This document shows, piece after piece, positions 46,510 through 55,847 of a stretch of 64,000 bases of DNA (positions are counted from its first letter, which is position 1; every line of letters begins with the position of its first letter). The notes below the pieces were generated by a model. The model did not search any database and was not told the origin of the DNA. It was given only the letters and a program-made list of their open reading frames with translations. The stretch lies in assembly GCF_002441695.1 (NCBI RefSeq), contig NZ_JXJW01000001.1:62001-126000 (forward strand), given 5' to 3'. The position numbers and the translations under genes were made by a program. This DNA comes from Pseudolactococcus piscium (GTDB lineage Bacteria; Bacillota; Bacilli; Lactobacillales; Streptococcaceae).

Positions 46510-47919
46510 ATGGATTGGCAGATTATCAAGGAAGACAAGATACCCCTTTATCAAGTGATCATGAAATATATCATGCAACAGCTTCAATCTGGACAATTAT
46601 TGCCAGGTGAGAAACTACCATCTGAACGGCGACTTGCAGACCTGATTGGTGTCAATCGTTCAACCATTGTCCGTGTCATGACCGAGTTAGAAGCAAAAGG
46701 AATTGTTAAGCGTAAACAAGGTAGTGGGACAATCATTAATGATGGAAAATGGGGGATGCTAAATGAGCCTGTCGTCAGTTGGCATCAGTTGATACAAGCA
46801 GATCAATCCGATCCACAGCAGGTATTCATGGCACGCCTGCAAGCAAAATTACAAGATGCGCTTGTCATTGATGCCTATACAGGCGAGCTGCCAATTGATT
46901 TGGTACCAGCATTTGAGCTACCCAAAACCAATTGGCGTGACTTTATCGAGGCAGACAAGAAACAAGATGCATTTGGCTATGTCCCCTTACGACAGGCGAT
47001 TTCAGACATGGTCCAAGCAGATTATCAGATGTCGCTACCAATTGAGCAGATGATGATTACCTCTGGTGGGCATCAGGCGATTTTTCTGATCATCCAAACC
47101 TTATTAACGAGTGGGGATGCGATTGGTATTTGCATGCCTTCCTTTTTATATGCCTTACCCTTATTTCAGACAGCAGGGATTCGCTTATTTGGCATTGAAA
47201 TGGACAGTGAGGGCATGTGCGTATCAAGTCTGGAAGATGAAATTTTAAAGCATCGGATTAAGCTGGTTATCCTCAATCCAACCTTTCAAAACCCAACTGG
47301 CAGCACCATGTCCTTGGCCAGACGTCAGGCAATCGTCAAGCTATGTAGGAGCTATCAGATTCCCATTATCGAAGATGACGCCTTTGGCCTTCTGCACTTT
47401 GATCAGAAAAATATCCTCCCACCGCTTAAGCAATTAGACCCACAAAATGTCATCTATATCGGCTCCCTATCCAAATTTTTGGGCTCAACAACGAAAATTG
47501 GTTGGATTTCTGCACCTCTTGCGGTCTTAGATAAACTATCTACTGCACGTCAAGATTTAGACTTGACCCTAAGTATTTTTCCGCAAGTCCTTGCAAAAGA
47601 TGCGCTTTCTGATGCGAGTTTTCCAGATAAAATAAAGGGATTACGTCAGAAAATAAGAGATCGACAAGCTTATTTCTTTGAAAAAATAGGGGATAGCCTT
47701 ACTTGTCGTAGACCCTTGGGTGGCTTTTATGTATGGGTGAGCTTAAGTCCGGAAAAAAACTTGGCTGAGCAATTAGATCAGTTAATGGCAGCAGGTGTTT
47801 TATGCTTACCCAGCTTTATTTTTGGGGACAAAACACCTGCCATTCGATTAAATATTGCGAGATTGACTTTCTCTGAAATTGATTATTTAGCTGAGACCTT
47901 ACGTCAGATAATCGTATGA
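46510..47919 (+). CDS. MocR/PdxR-type regulator (GntR HTH fused to aminotransferase fold)
   Basis: 469 residues. A GntR winged helix occupies ~1-75 (PLYQVIMKYIMQQLQSGQLLPGEKLPSERRLADLIGVNRSTIVRV), then a full class I aminotransferase-like domain with NPTFQNPTG, EDDAFGLL and the PLP lysine in GSLSKFLGSTTKIGW. PdxR proteins sense PLP or pyridoxal and control B6 synthesis or uptake. It is divergent from pdxK and the ECF component, its likely targets. GGAGAGG precedes ATG 46510. Confidence 0.88.
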   Translation: MDWQIIKEDKIPLYQVIMKYIMQQLQSGQLLPGEKLPSERRLADLIGVNRSTIVRVMTELEAKGIVKRKQGSGTIINDGKWGMLNEPVVSWHQLIQADQSDPQQVFMARLQAKLQDALVIDAYTGELPIDLVPAFELPKTNWRDFIEADKKQDAFGYVPLRQAISDMVQADYQMSLPIEQMMITSGGHQAIFLIIQTLLTSGDAIGICMPSFLYALPLFQTAGIRLFGIEMDSEGMCVSSLEDEILKHRIKLVILNPTFQNPTGSTMSLARRQAIVKLCRSYQIPIIEDDAFGLLHFDQKNILPPLKQLDPQNVIYIGSLSKFLGSTTKIGWISAPLAVLDKLSTARQDLDLTLSIFPQVLAKDALSDASFPDKIKGLRQKIRDRQAYFFEKIGDSLTCRRPLGGFYVWVSLSPEKNLAEQLDQLMAAGVLCLPSFIFGDKTPAIRLNIARLTFSEIDYLAETLRQIIV

Positions 47920-48041
47920 GAAACAAGTGGTGATATCAGACAAAACAAAGTCAAATTTATGATAAAGACCTGTGTAAATGGTATAATTGAAACAGTTGAA
48001 TAAAAGTCATTCAGAAAAAAAGATGAGCGAAAGAGGCAAAA

Positions 48042-50867
48042 TTGGCACAGGAAAATATTGTAATACACGGCGCTCGCGCCCATAATCTTAAAAATATAGA
48101 TGTTACCATCCCGAGAGATAAATTGGTGGTCATGACGGGGCTCTCAGGCTCTGGAAAATCGTCACTTGCATTTGACACCCTTTATGCAGAAGGACAACGC
48201 CGCTATGTGGAAAGTCTATCAGCCTATGCGCGTCAGTTTCTAGGCAATATGGATAAACCAGATGTTGATAGTATCGATGGCTTGTCACCTGCTATTTCGA
48301 TTGACCAAAAGACGACCTCTAAAAATCCTCGGTCTACCGTTGGTACAGTGACAGAAATTCATGATTATCTGCGCCTCCTCTATGCCCGAGTTGGCACACC
48401 TTTTTGTATCAATGGTCACGGTAAAATCACGGCACAATCTGTCGAAGAAATTGTCGATAGTGTACTTGGCCTACCCGAAAAGCAACGCCTACAAATCTTA
48501 GCACCAATCGTCCGAGCAAAAAAAGGCCAGCATAAGAAGATTTTTGAGAAAATCCAAAAAGATGGCTATGTCCGTGTCCGGGTAGATGGAGACGTCTATG
48601 ATGTATCTGATGCACCGGAGCTTGATAAAAATAAAAAGCATGATATTGACGTCGTCATCGATAGGATTGTCCTAAAAGATGGGATTCGTGGTAGGCTCTT
48701 TGACTCTGTTGAAGCTGCTCTTCGTCAAGGTGATGGCTATGTCAAGATTGATACAATGGATGGCAATGAGTTACTCTTTAGTGAGTATTATGCCTGCCCA
48801 ATCTGTGGCTTTTCTGTTCCCGAACTTGAACCACGCTTGTTCTCATTTAATGCACCGCAAGGGGCCTGTTCTGACTGTGATGGTCTGGGCATGCGACTAG
48901 AAGTTGACCTTGACTTAGTAGTTCCTGACGGCAGTAAGACAATTCGTGAAGGTGCAGTAGTTCCTTGGTATTCTGGGACATCGACTTACTATCCCGCTAT
49001 TTTAGAGCAAGCAATGACTGCATTTGGTGTTGATCTAGATACGCCATTTGACAGCTTATCTGAAGCAGATAAAACGCTGATTTTTGATGGATCTGGCGAC
49101 CGACTGTTTCATTTTTACCACGAGGGTGACTTTGGCTTGCGTGATCTAGATATGGCCTTTGTTGGTGTCATCCCAAATATTTTCAGACGATATGAAACAG
49201 GGTCTGATGGGACGAAGACACAAATGCGTGCCTATATGAACGAGTTGCCTTGTCAAACGTGTCATGGTAAACGGTTAAATGGTCAAGCTCTATCAGTTAA
49301 AATGAATGGCGAAGCAGGCTATGATATCGCTGATTTGTCAGCTTTACCAATCGGTGAACATCTGGCCTTGATTCAGTCGTTGACCTTAACGGAAAATGAA
49401 GAGATGATTGCACGACCGATTATTAAGGAAGTAGGCGATCGCCTGAGCTTCTTGAAAAATGTCGGTTTAGACTATCTGACCTTGTCGCGTAATTCAGGTA
49501 CCTTGTCAGGTGGTGAGAGTCAGCGTATTCGCTTAGCGACACAAATCGGGTCTAACTTGTCAGGTGTCCTCTACATCTTGGATGAGCCGTCTATCGGCCT
49601 TCACCAACGAGATAATGACCGTTTGATCGAATCCCTGAAAAAAATGCGGGATTTAGGCAATACCCTGATTGTTGTCGAGCATGATGAAGACACGATGATG
49701 GCAGCTGATTATCTGATTGACATCGGCCCTGGTGCTGGTGATTTAGGTGGCGAAATTATTGCAGCGGGTACACCAAAACAAGTCGCTAAAAACAGAAAAT
49801 CGATCACTGGTCAATACCTATCAGGTAAGAAGAAAATCCCAGTACCGACGAGTCGCAGACCAGTAGATGCAGAAAAAAATGTCAAGATTACAGGTGCATC
49901 TGAAAATAATTTGCAAAATTTGACTGTTGATTTTCCTTTAGGTATCATGACAGCCGTTACAGGCGTATCGGGATCTGGTAAGTCAACTTTGGTCAATAGC
50001 ATTCTTAAAAAAGCACTTGCTCAGAAACTCAATCGCAATAGTGAGAAACCTGGTAAATACAAGTCAATTTCTGGGTATGAAGGCATTGAACGCCTGATAG
50101 ATATTGATCAGAGTCCGATTGGTCGAACACCACGTTCCAATCCAGCAACCTATACCACAGTTTTTGATGATATTCGGGATTTGTTTGCCAATACCAATGA
50201 AGCTAAAATTCGTGGTTATAAAAAAGGTCGATTCTCTTTTAATGTCAAGGGTGGCAGATGTGAGGCCTGTTCTGGTGATGGGATTATCAAAATCGAGATG
50301 CATTTCTTACCAGATGTCTATGTACCTTGTGAAGTGTGTCGTGGCAGACGCTATAATTCGGAAACACTGGAAGTTCACTATAAAGAAAAGAATATCTCAG
50401 AAGTGCTAGAGATGCGTGTCTCAGATGCGGTTAATTACTTTAAGCATATTCCAAAAATTGAGCGCAAACTTCAGACGATCGTTGATGTTGGCCTAGGCTA
50501 TGTCACACTAGGTCAGCCAGCGACGACACTTTCAGGTGGCGAGGCACAACGGATGAAACTGGCCAGTGAACTCCAAAAACGCTCAACTGGTAAGTCGTTC
50601 TATATCTTGGATGAGCCAACAACGGGCTTACATACTGAGGACATCGCAACCTTGCTAGGCGTTTTAAATCGTCTTGTTGAACAAGGCAATACGATTGTTG
50701 TCATCGAGCATAATTTAGATGTTATCAAAACAGCAGACCATATTATTGATTTGGGTCCAGAAGGCGGTATCGGCGGTGGTACGATATTGGCTGTTGGGAC
50801 ACCTGAAGCAGTTGCTCAAGTAGCTGATTCTTATACAGGTAGCTATTTAAAAGAAAAATTGAATTAA
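48042..50867 (+). CDS. uvrA: UvrABC excinuclease subunit A
   Basis: 941 residues, complete. Two ABC modules: Walker [10 protein letters not shown] and GVSGSGKST; signatures LSGGESQR and LSGGEAQR; zinc-type cysteines CPICGF...CSDCDG and CEACSGDG...CEVCRGRR. It scans DNA for damage with UvrB in nucleotide excision repair. It starts with TTG 48042 behind AAGAGG, giving [17 protein letters not shown]. The last 94 nt occur again 801 nt downstream with only synonymous changes, beside bacteriocin remnants. Confidence 0.97.
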   Translation: MAQENIVIHGARAHNLKNIDVTIPRDKLVVMTGLSGSGKSSLAFDTLYAEGQRRYVESLSAYARQFLGNMDKPDVDSIDGLSPAISIDQKTTSKNPRSTVGTVTEIHDYLRLLYARVGTPFCINGHGKITAQSVEEIVDSVLGLPEKQRLQILAPIVRAKKGQHKKIFEKIQKDGYVRVRVDGDVYDVSDAPELDKNKKHDIDVVIDRIVLKDGIRGRLFDSVEAALRQGDGYVKIDTMDGNELLFSEYYACPICGFSVPELEPRLFSFNAPQGACSDCDGLGMRLEVDLDLVVPDGSKTIREGAVVPWYSGTSTYYPAILEQAMTAFGVDLDTPFDSLSEADKTLIFDGSGDRLFHFYHEGDFGLRDLDMAFVGVIPNIFRRYETGSDGTKTQMRAYMNELPCQTCHGKRLNGQALSVKMNGEAGYDIADLSALPIGEHLALIQSLTLTENEEMIARPIIKEVGDRLSFLKNVGLDYLTLSRNSGTLSGGESQRIRLATQIGSNLSGVLYILDEPSIGLHQRDNDRLIESLKKMRDLGNTLIVVEHDEDTMMAADYLIDIGPGAGDLGGEIIAAGTPKQVAKNRKSITGQYLSGKKKIPVPTSRRPVDAEKNVKITGASENNLQNLTVDFPLGIMTAVTGVSGSGKSTLVNSILKKALAQKLNRNSEKPGKYKSISGYEGIERLIDIDQSPIGRTPRSNPATYTTVFDDIRDLFANTNEAKIRGYKKGRFSFNVKGGRCEACSGDGIIKIEMHFLPDVYVPCEVCRGRRYNSETLEVHYKEKNISEVLEMRVSDAVNYFKHIPKIERKLQTIVDVGLGYVTLGQPATTLSGGEAQRMKLASELQKRSTGKSFYILDEPTTGLHTEDIATLLGVLNRLVEQGNTIVVIEHNLDVIKTADHIIDLGPEGGIGGGTILAVGTPEAVAQVADSYTGSYLKEKLN

Positions 50868-50868
50868 T
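50775..50868 (+). repeat. Direct repeat copy A: 3' end of uvrA
   Basis: 94 nt, the intact end of uvrA (from [12 protein letters not shown] to the stop). It matches copy B (51576-51669) at all but three positions, and all three changes are in third codon positions and silent. Confidence 0.95.
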
Positions 50869-51082
50869 GAACAAAACAAGACCACTAAATAGAATCTATC
50901 CTTAAAAAAAATAGTTTTGCCAACTTTTTGGTGTAAAACCACTAAAATAGGTAAACTAGCGGTAAAAATAGGTCTCTATAATAAATCATGTGGGAAGTAA
51001 TTCCTTCATTTTTTTTGTAGAAAAAAATATGAAATCTACTAAAAATGTCTTATTAAACAACACATTTAGGAGACATGCAGAA

Positions 51083-51119
51083 GTGTAAAAAATAAACTTT
51101 CTAAAAAGTTTATTTTTTA
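51083..51119 (+). terminator. Terminator between uvrA and bacteriocin remnant
   Basis: AAAATAAACTTTCT...AAAAAGTTTATTTTTT: AATAAACTT/AAGTTTATT stem with a T-run. It may end uvrA transcription. Confidence 0.65.
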
Positions 51120-51140
51120 TTTGCCTCTAAACAAAACACG

Positions 51141-51150
51141 TGGTATAATT
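51141..51150 (+). promoter_or_regulatory. Extended -10 promoter of the bacteriocin remnant
   Basis: GTGGTATAAT (TGnTATAAT) lies about 90 nt before the broken precursor gene, after the terminator. Confidence 0.5.
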
Positions 51151-51241
51151 AAATTATTAGTTTGATGATTATTTTTAAAAATAATCAAATTTTATAATTA
51201 TTTAGGTTGTAACTATATTATAAAAGAATAGAGGAATAAAT

Positions 51242-51298
51242 ATGAGTTATTAAAAATTATCAGATAGCGAGTTAAGTGAGATTTTAGGTGGGCGATGA
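51242..51298 (+). pseudogene. Broken double-glycine bacteriocin precursor
   Basis: Behind a good ribosome binding site (GAGGAATAA) the frame reads MSY, a stop (TAA), then KLSDSELSEILGGR and a stop. KLSDSELSEILGG is a class II bacteriocin leader with its double-glycine cleavage site. The gene is disabled twice: a stop at codon 4, and a stop one codon after GG, so the mature peptide is missing. A small membrane protein gene follows, as immunity genes do. Confidence 0.75.
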
Positions 51299-51315
51299 AA
51301 ACTATGAGGTAACTC

Positions 51316-51540
51316 ATGAAAGAAAAAATGGTAAAAGATTTTTTTAAAGATGTAAACCCTATGTATATAATAATATTAATTATGGTTGGCTTTTCAATAG
51401 GTGATTTTTTAAACACTTTAGTTGAAAAAAAAATTGATAGTTTTATTTTACATACGATTGTTGGCGGGTTATCTTTATATGTTACATTAATGTTAAGTAT
51501 TTATATATACAATATAATAAAAGAGAAAAATATAAATTAA
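51316..51540 (+). CDS. Small membrane protein, candidate bacteriocin immunity protein
   Basis: 74 residues with two hydrophobic segments (about 18-35 and 45-67: MYIIILIMVGFSIGDFL and IVGGLSLYVTLMLSIYIYNII). A basic N-terminus and KEKNIN tail suggest that both ends face the cytoplasm. It lies 17 nt after the broken bacteriocin leader gene, the normal place of an immunity gene. AT-content is higher than in the flanking genes. The assignment is by position and topology only. Confidence 0.6.
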   Translation: MKEKMVKDFFKDVNPMYIIILIMVGFSIGDFLNTLVEKKIDSFILHTIVGGLSLYVTLMLSIYIYNIIKEKNIN

Positions 51541-51671
51541 ATGAAATTACTGATGAAGCATTAATCACAGTTATTGGTGGTACGATCTTGGCTGTTGGCA
51601 CACCTGAAGCAGTTGCTCAAGTGGCTGATTCTTATACAGGTAGCTATTTAAAAGAAAAATTGAATTAATTG
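51531..51671 (+). pseudogene. Chimeric fragment: second bacteriocin leader fused to a uvrA tail
   Basis: In one frame the sequence reads YKLNEITDEALITVIGG (51531-51581), a second double-glycine leader, and goes on without a break into [13 protein letters not shown] and the rest of the UvrA C-terminus to a stop. No start codon is at hand upstream in that frame. The join lies at GG-T, a short stretch that both partners share, so the two pieces look fused by recombination at matching GGTGGT. Confidence 0.7.
51576..51669 (+). repeat. Direct repeat copy B: displaced uvrA 3' end
   Basis: 94 nt matching copy A (50775-50868), differing only at synonymous third positions (Ile ATA/ATC, Gly GGG/GGC, Val GTA/GTG). 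It is followed by a terminator, as the original end of uvrA would be. The two copies bound a 707-nt insertion. Confidence 0.95.
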
Positions 51672-51688
51672 TTGATAGTCGATAAGAG

Positions 51689-51724
51689 TAATGTAAATAG
51701 CCTTTTACATTGCTTTTTATTTTG
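51689..51724 (+). terminator. Terminator after uvrA copy B
   Basis: GTAATGTAAA-TAGCC-TTTTACATTGC then TTTTTATTTT. It is probably the original uvrA terminator, now 0.8 kb from the gene end. Confidence 0.75.
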
Positions 51725-51994
51725 CTTGAATTCGGTAAATTAGCGAGACAAATTTGTTGATTTTCTCTTTAAAACATGCATAAAAGTGGTAGAATTAAGC
51801 TATATCATTTTTTAGACTAGTCATCTACCCAGAAAAAAAGTCAGGTTTAAACTGATGTTTTAGGTAAAAACTAGCAAGTACAGTGCAAGATAAGTGTGTC
51901 TTAAATGAGCTATTTGTGTTGAAAAATAAAAATATTCGGTGATTATATCTGATCACTACTTACGATGACGATTAAACAAAAGAAAGAGGTTAAC
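51725..51994 (+). other. nifJ upstream region
   Basis: About 270 nt without a gene. A TGGTAGAAT extended -10-like element lies near 51787-51795 and a partial dyad around GTTTAAAC near 51848. I could not place a known riboswitch or a full Rex or Fnr site here. Confidence 0.45.
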
Positions 51995-54900
51995 ATGCGC
52001 AAAACAATGGACGGGAATATGGCAGCAGCACACGTCGCTTATGCGTTCACCGAAGTTGCATCTATCTATCCAATTACCCCGTCAAGTCCTATGGCTGAAT
52101 ATACGGATGAGTGGCAGGCAAATGGTCGAAAAAATATCTGGGGAGATACCGTCTCTATCAGTGAGATGCAATCTGAAGCTGGAGCTGCGGGAGCGATTCA
52201 TGGTGCGCTCAAAGCGGGTGCCTTAGCAACGACTTATACTGCCTCGCAAGGGCTTTTACTGATGTTACCAAACATGTATAAAATCGCTGGCGAACTTTTA
52301 CCTAGTGTGATTCATGTCGCAGCGCGTGCCGTCTCTACTAATGCCTTAAATATCTTTGGGGACCAATCAGATGTCATGACTGCTAGAGCGACTGGTTATG
52401 TCATGTTAGCAGAGTCTTCAGTTCAAGAAGTCATGGATTTATCTGCTGTGGCCCACCTTGCGACGATAGAAGCATCTGTGCCATTTATGAACTTTTTTGA
52501 TGGCTTTAGAACGTCTCATGAACTGCAAAAAATAGAGGTCCTAGACTATGCTGATTTAGGGCCAATGATTAACCAAGAAAAACTGCAAGACTTTCGAGAT
52601 CGGGCCATGAATCCTGATCATCCGACTGTTTCAGGCACGAATCAAAATGCAGATATTCACTTTCAACAACGTGAAACGACAAATAGTTACTATGAAAAAG
52701 TCCCAGCCATCGTTCAAAAATATATGGGTAAAATCAATGCGCTACGTGGCACTGACTATGATTTGGTCAATTATTATGGCGCAGCAGATGCGAGTGAAGT
52801 CATCGTCTCTATCGGATCAGTCGGTGAAACAATCGAGCAAACTGTTGACCATTTAAACGCGCAAGGCCGCAAAGTTGGCTTCTTAAATATTCACTTATAT
52901 CGCCCATTTCCTAGCCAAAATTTCCTGGACAAGTTACCTAAAACCGCGACAAAAATCGCTGTACTGGATCGGACTAAAGAACCTGGTGCTGATGGAGAAC
53001 CGCTTTATCTAGATGTGAAATCTGTGCTTTTTGACCAAGCAAGGGAGTTGACAGTAATTGGTGGGCGCTACGGTATCGGCTCTAAAGACACGACACCAAA
53101 CCAGATTGTATCAGTTTTTGATGAGTTGTTTAAGCCAACACCTAAAAAACAATTTACGATTGGGATTAGGGATGATGTGACCAATCTGTCACTTGATCCT
53201 GGTCACTCGCTTGATTTAACACCAAGTTCAACTTTCCAAGCTAAATTCTGGGGATTTGGTTCTGATGGCACAGTTGGTGCCAATAAATCTGCCATCAAAA
53301 TTATTGGGAATCATACTGAAAAATACGTACAAGGTGCCTTCTCCTATGATTCTAAAAAATCTGGCGGGCTGACAGTGAGTCATCTGCGGTTTGGCGATAC
53401 ACCAATCAAATCAACCTATATGATTCAACATGCTGACTTTGTTAGTCTTTCTACCGCAAGTTATGTCCACCAGTATGATGTGCTTAAAGGCTTGAAAAAA
53501 GGTGGCACTTTCTTATTAAATACAGTCTGGACTGATGAGCAACTCGGTCATCATCTACCAAGTCGGGTGAAACGCTATATTGCGGAAAATGACATTCAGT
53601 TTTACACGATGAATGCTGTAGAAATAGCAGGTAAAGCAGGGCTTGGTCGTAGGATCAACACAGCCATGCAAGTAGGCTTCTTTAAGTTATCAGAAATTAT
53701 GCCATTTGACGATGTATTTAGTATTCTGAAAAAGGATGCGCATGATAGTTATGCCAGAAAATCGATGAAAATCGTTGAGCAAAACTGGCAGGCCATGGAC
53801 TTGGCAGTTGATGGCTTGCATCAAGTGCTTGTGCCAGAGGATTGGGCGACGGCCAAGGATCCAGAAGCTGTAAAAGTGGACGGGAAACCGACGACTAAAT
53901 ATGTGTTTGAGATCGTTAACAATGTCAATGCCCAGGAAGGCGATAGTCTATCAGTTGGTGATTTGATGGCAAATGAGATGACAGATGGTCGGATGCCTCT
54001 GGGAACAACAGCCTATGAAAAACGCGGGGTTGCCCTAGAAGTCCCTATTTGGGATGTGGACAAATGTACCATGTGTAATGAGTGTAGTTTTGTCTGCCCA
54101 CATGCAGCCATTCGCCCCTTCCTTTTAGACGAAGACGAAATGAATGAAGCACCAGAAGGTTACCTTGTTAAAGATTACAGGGGTGCTGATGGGCTTATGT
54201 ACCGGATTCAGGTCTCTGTTGAGGACTGTACAGGATGTGGTCTTTGTGTAGAAGCGTGTCCAGCAAAAGGTAAGGCGCTAGAGATGAAACCCTACGAAGA
54301 AGTCAGGGCTGAGGCAGCAAACTGGGCCTTCTCTATGACCTTGAAGACCAAGGCCAATCCTGCCAAAGCGAATTCGGTCATCGGTTCACAGTTTAATACC
54401 CCATTACTTGAGTTTTCAGGTGCTTGTGCTGGCTGTGGTGAAACACCTTATGTCAAGCTATTAACACAGATGTTTGGTGATCGGATGATGATTGCAAATG
54501 CGACAGGCTGTTCGTCTATCTGGGGAGGCGCTGCACCAGTTAGCCCTTATACGACAAATGATGCAGGACAAGGTCCAGCCTGGTCAAACTCACTACTAGA
54601 AGATAATGCAGAGTTTGGCTATGGTATGTGGCTAGCGTCTCAAGCACGCCGTAATAAGTTAGCCAAAGAGTTGACGTCCTTGTTGTCTGAAACATTAGTG
54701 CCTGCAGAAATAGCAGCCTTGATCCAAGACTGGATCGACCATAAAGATTTGTCTGATGGCACACGTCAACGTGCTGAAAAGCTCAAGCATGTGCTATCAG
54801 AACTTGGTCCTGAGTTCGATAGCATTCGCGCACGACAAGACCAATTTGTTAAACCGACACAGTGGATGATTGGTGGCGATGGTTGGGCCTATGATATTGG

Positions 54901-55663
54901 ATTTGGTGGGATCGACCATGTCATCGCAAGTGGCGCAGATGTTAATATGCTTGTCATGGATAATGAAGTCTATGCTAACACTGGTGGACAAGTCTCTAAA
55001 GGGACACCCCGATCAGCGATTGAAAAATTCTCAGCTGCAGGTAAAACAGCTGCTAAGAAAGACCTAGGCTTCATGGCCATGACCTATGGTAATGTTTATG
55101 TCGCACAAATCGCATCTGGTGCCAATAAGATGCAAACAATCAAAGCATTTGAAGAAGCAGAACGTCATAATGGCCCCTCTATTATCATCGCCTATACACC
55201 CTGTATTTCACATGGATTGCGTGGCGGTATGTCTGAGACCTTACGCGAGGCTAAGGAAGCAGTCGAGTCAGGTTATTGGCAACTCTATCGTTATAACCCT
55301 AACTTGGAAGAGTTGGGTAAAAATCCATTAACACTTGACTATAAAAAACCAGATTTTGATAAGATGACTGACTTTATGACCCAACAGGTCCGATTTGCTA
55401 GTCTAAAACGGATTAAACCTGATGCTGCACAAGCCTTGTTTGATAAGACAACAGCTGATGCACGTCGGAAATTTGTCCGCTATGCCAGAATTTCTGGAGA
55501 TTTAGACAAATTTTTAGCCAAAGAAGCCAAGGCTAAAGGTGAGCAGGTCGTTGAGGTTGGGGCTATCACGGCAGAACGACCTAAACGAGAAAAAGATCCT
55601 CAGGCAGAGGCACGTCGTGCTGCCAGACGTGCAGAACGTGCCGCAAAACGTGAGGTGAAATAA
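51995..55663 (+). CDS. nifJ: Pyruvate:ferredoxin (flavodoxin) oxidoreductase
   Basis: 1222 residues, all domains fused. Domain I starts with MDGNMAAAHVAYAFTEVASIYPITPSSPM; the gamma domain follows (GSDGTVGANKSAIKIIG); two [4Fe-4S] motifs (CTMCNECSFVCPHAA and CTGCGLCVEACPAKG); and the TPP domain with the proximal cluster (CAGCGETPY; GCSSIWGG; GGDGWAYDIGFGG). It converts pyruvate and CoA to acetyl-CoA, CO2 and reduced ferredoxin/flavodoxin. AAAGAGG fits ATG 51995 rather than ATG 51965. The last ~30 residues form a basic Ala/Arg tail (ARRAARRAERAAKREVK) that the family lacks. The enzyme is oxygen-sensitive, so it implies anaerobic use. Confidence 0.95.
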   Translation: MRKTMDGNMAAAHVAYAFTEVASIYPITPSSPMAEYTDEWQANGRKNIWGDTVSISEMQSEAGAAGAIHGALKAGALATTYTASQGLLLMLPNMYKIAGELLPSVIHVAARAVSTNALNIFGDQSDVMTARATGYVMLAESSVQEVMDLSAVAHLATIEASVPFMNFFDGFRTSHELQKIEVLDYADLGPMINQEKLQDFRDRAMNPDHPTVSGTNQNADIHFQQRETTNSYYEKVPAIVQKYMGKINALRGTDYDLVNYYGAADASEVIVSIGSVGETIEQTVDHLNAQGRKVGFLNIHLYRPFPSQNFLDKLPKTATKIAVLDRTKEPGADGEPLYLDVKSVLFDQARELTVIGGRYGIGSKDTTPNQIVSVFDELFKPTPKKQFTIGIRDDVTNLSLDPGHSLDLTPSSTFQAKFWGFGSDGTVGANKSAIKIIGNHTEKYVQGAFSYDSKKSGGLTVSHLRFGDTPIKSTYMIQHADFVSLSTASYVHQYDVLKGLKKGGTFLLNTVWTDEQLGHHLPSRVKRYIAENDIQFYTMNAVEIAGKAGLGRRINTAMQVGFFKLSEIMPFDDVFSILKKDAHDSYARKSMKIVEQNWQAMDLAVDGLHQVLVPEDWATAKDPEAVKVDGKPTTKYVFEIVNNVNAQEGDSLSVGDLMANEMTDGRMPLGTTAYEKRGVALEVPIWDVDKCTMCNECSFVCPHAAIRPFLLDEDEMNEAPEGYLVKDYRGADGLMYRIQVSVEDCTGCGLCVEACPAKGKALEMKPYEEVRAEAANWAFSMTLKTKANPAKANSVIGSQFNTPLLEFSGACAGCGETPYVKLLTQMFGDRMMIANATGCSSIWGGAAPVSPYTTNDAGQGPAWSNSLLEDNAEFGYGMWLASQARRNKLAKELTSLLSETLVPAEIAALIQDWIDHKDLSDGTRQRAEKLKHVLSELGPEFDSIRARQDQFVKPTQWMIGGDGWAYDIGFGGIDHVIASGADVNMLVMDNEVYANTGGQVSKGTPRSAIEKFSAAGKTAAKKDLGFMAMTYGNVYVAQIASGANKMQTIKAFEEAERHNGPSIIIAYTPCISHGLRGGMSETLREAKEAVESGYWQLYRYNPNLEELGKNPLTLDYKKPDFDKMTDFMTQQVRFASLKRIKPDAAQALFDKTTADARRKFVRYARISGDLDKFLAKEAKAKGEQVVEVGAITAERPKREKDPQAEARRAARRAERAAKREVK

Positions 55664-55673
55664 ATAAGCTATA

Positions 55674-55717
55674 AAAAACATTGGTAACAGTGATGATGTA
55701 CACCAATGTTTTTTTGA
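55674..55717 (+). terminator. Terminator after nifJ
   Basis: AAAACATTGGT...ACCAATGTTTTTTT: a 10-bp stem with a ~17-nt loop and a T7 run. Confidence 0.8.
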
Positions 55718-55835
55718 TTTGCTAAGGATGTTTACCCGCTTGTAAGCATCTGATTTTAGGCTAAACAGATAGGTCTAGATAGGTATCCTTAGAAAATTAT
55801 CAGTATTCTCTCCTGATAAAAAATGGTAAAAATGG

Positions 55836-55841
55836 TAGAAT
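55836..55841 (+). promoter_or_regulatory. Putative -10 directly before cdaA
   Basis: TGGTAGAAT is an extended -10 (TAGAAT at 55836-55841); CTGATA at 55813-55818 is a weak -35. The start site would fall at or next to the A of the cdaA ATG, which would give a leaderless message. Confidence 0.35.
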
Positions 55842-55847
55842 AAAAAT

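Noticed and set aside
50868-51240. A complete integrated mobile element after uvrA
   Set aside because: No integrase, transposase or terminal inverted repeats were seen in the 707 nt between the two uvrA tails; only the tail duplication supports an insertion.
51316-51540. The 74-residue protein as a bacteriocin itself
   Set aside because: It has no double-glycine leader and has two membrane segments, more like an immunity protein.
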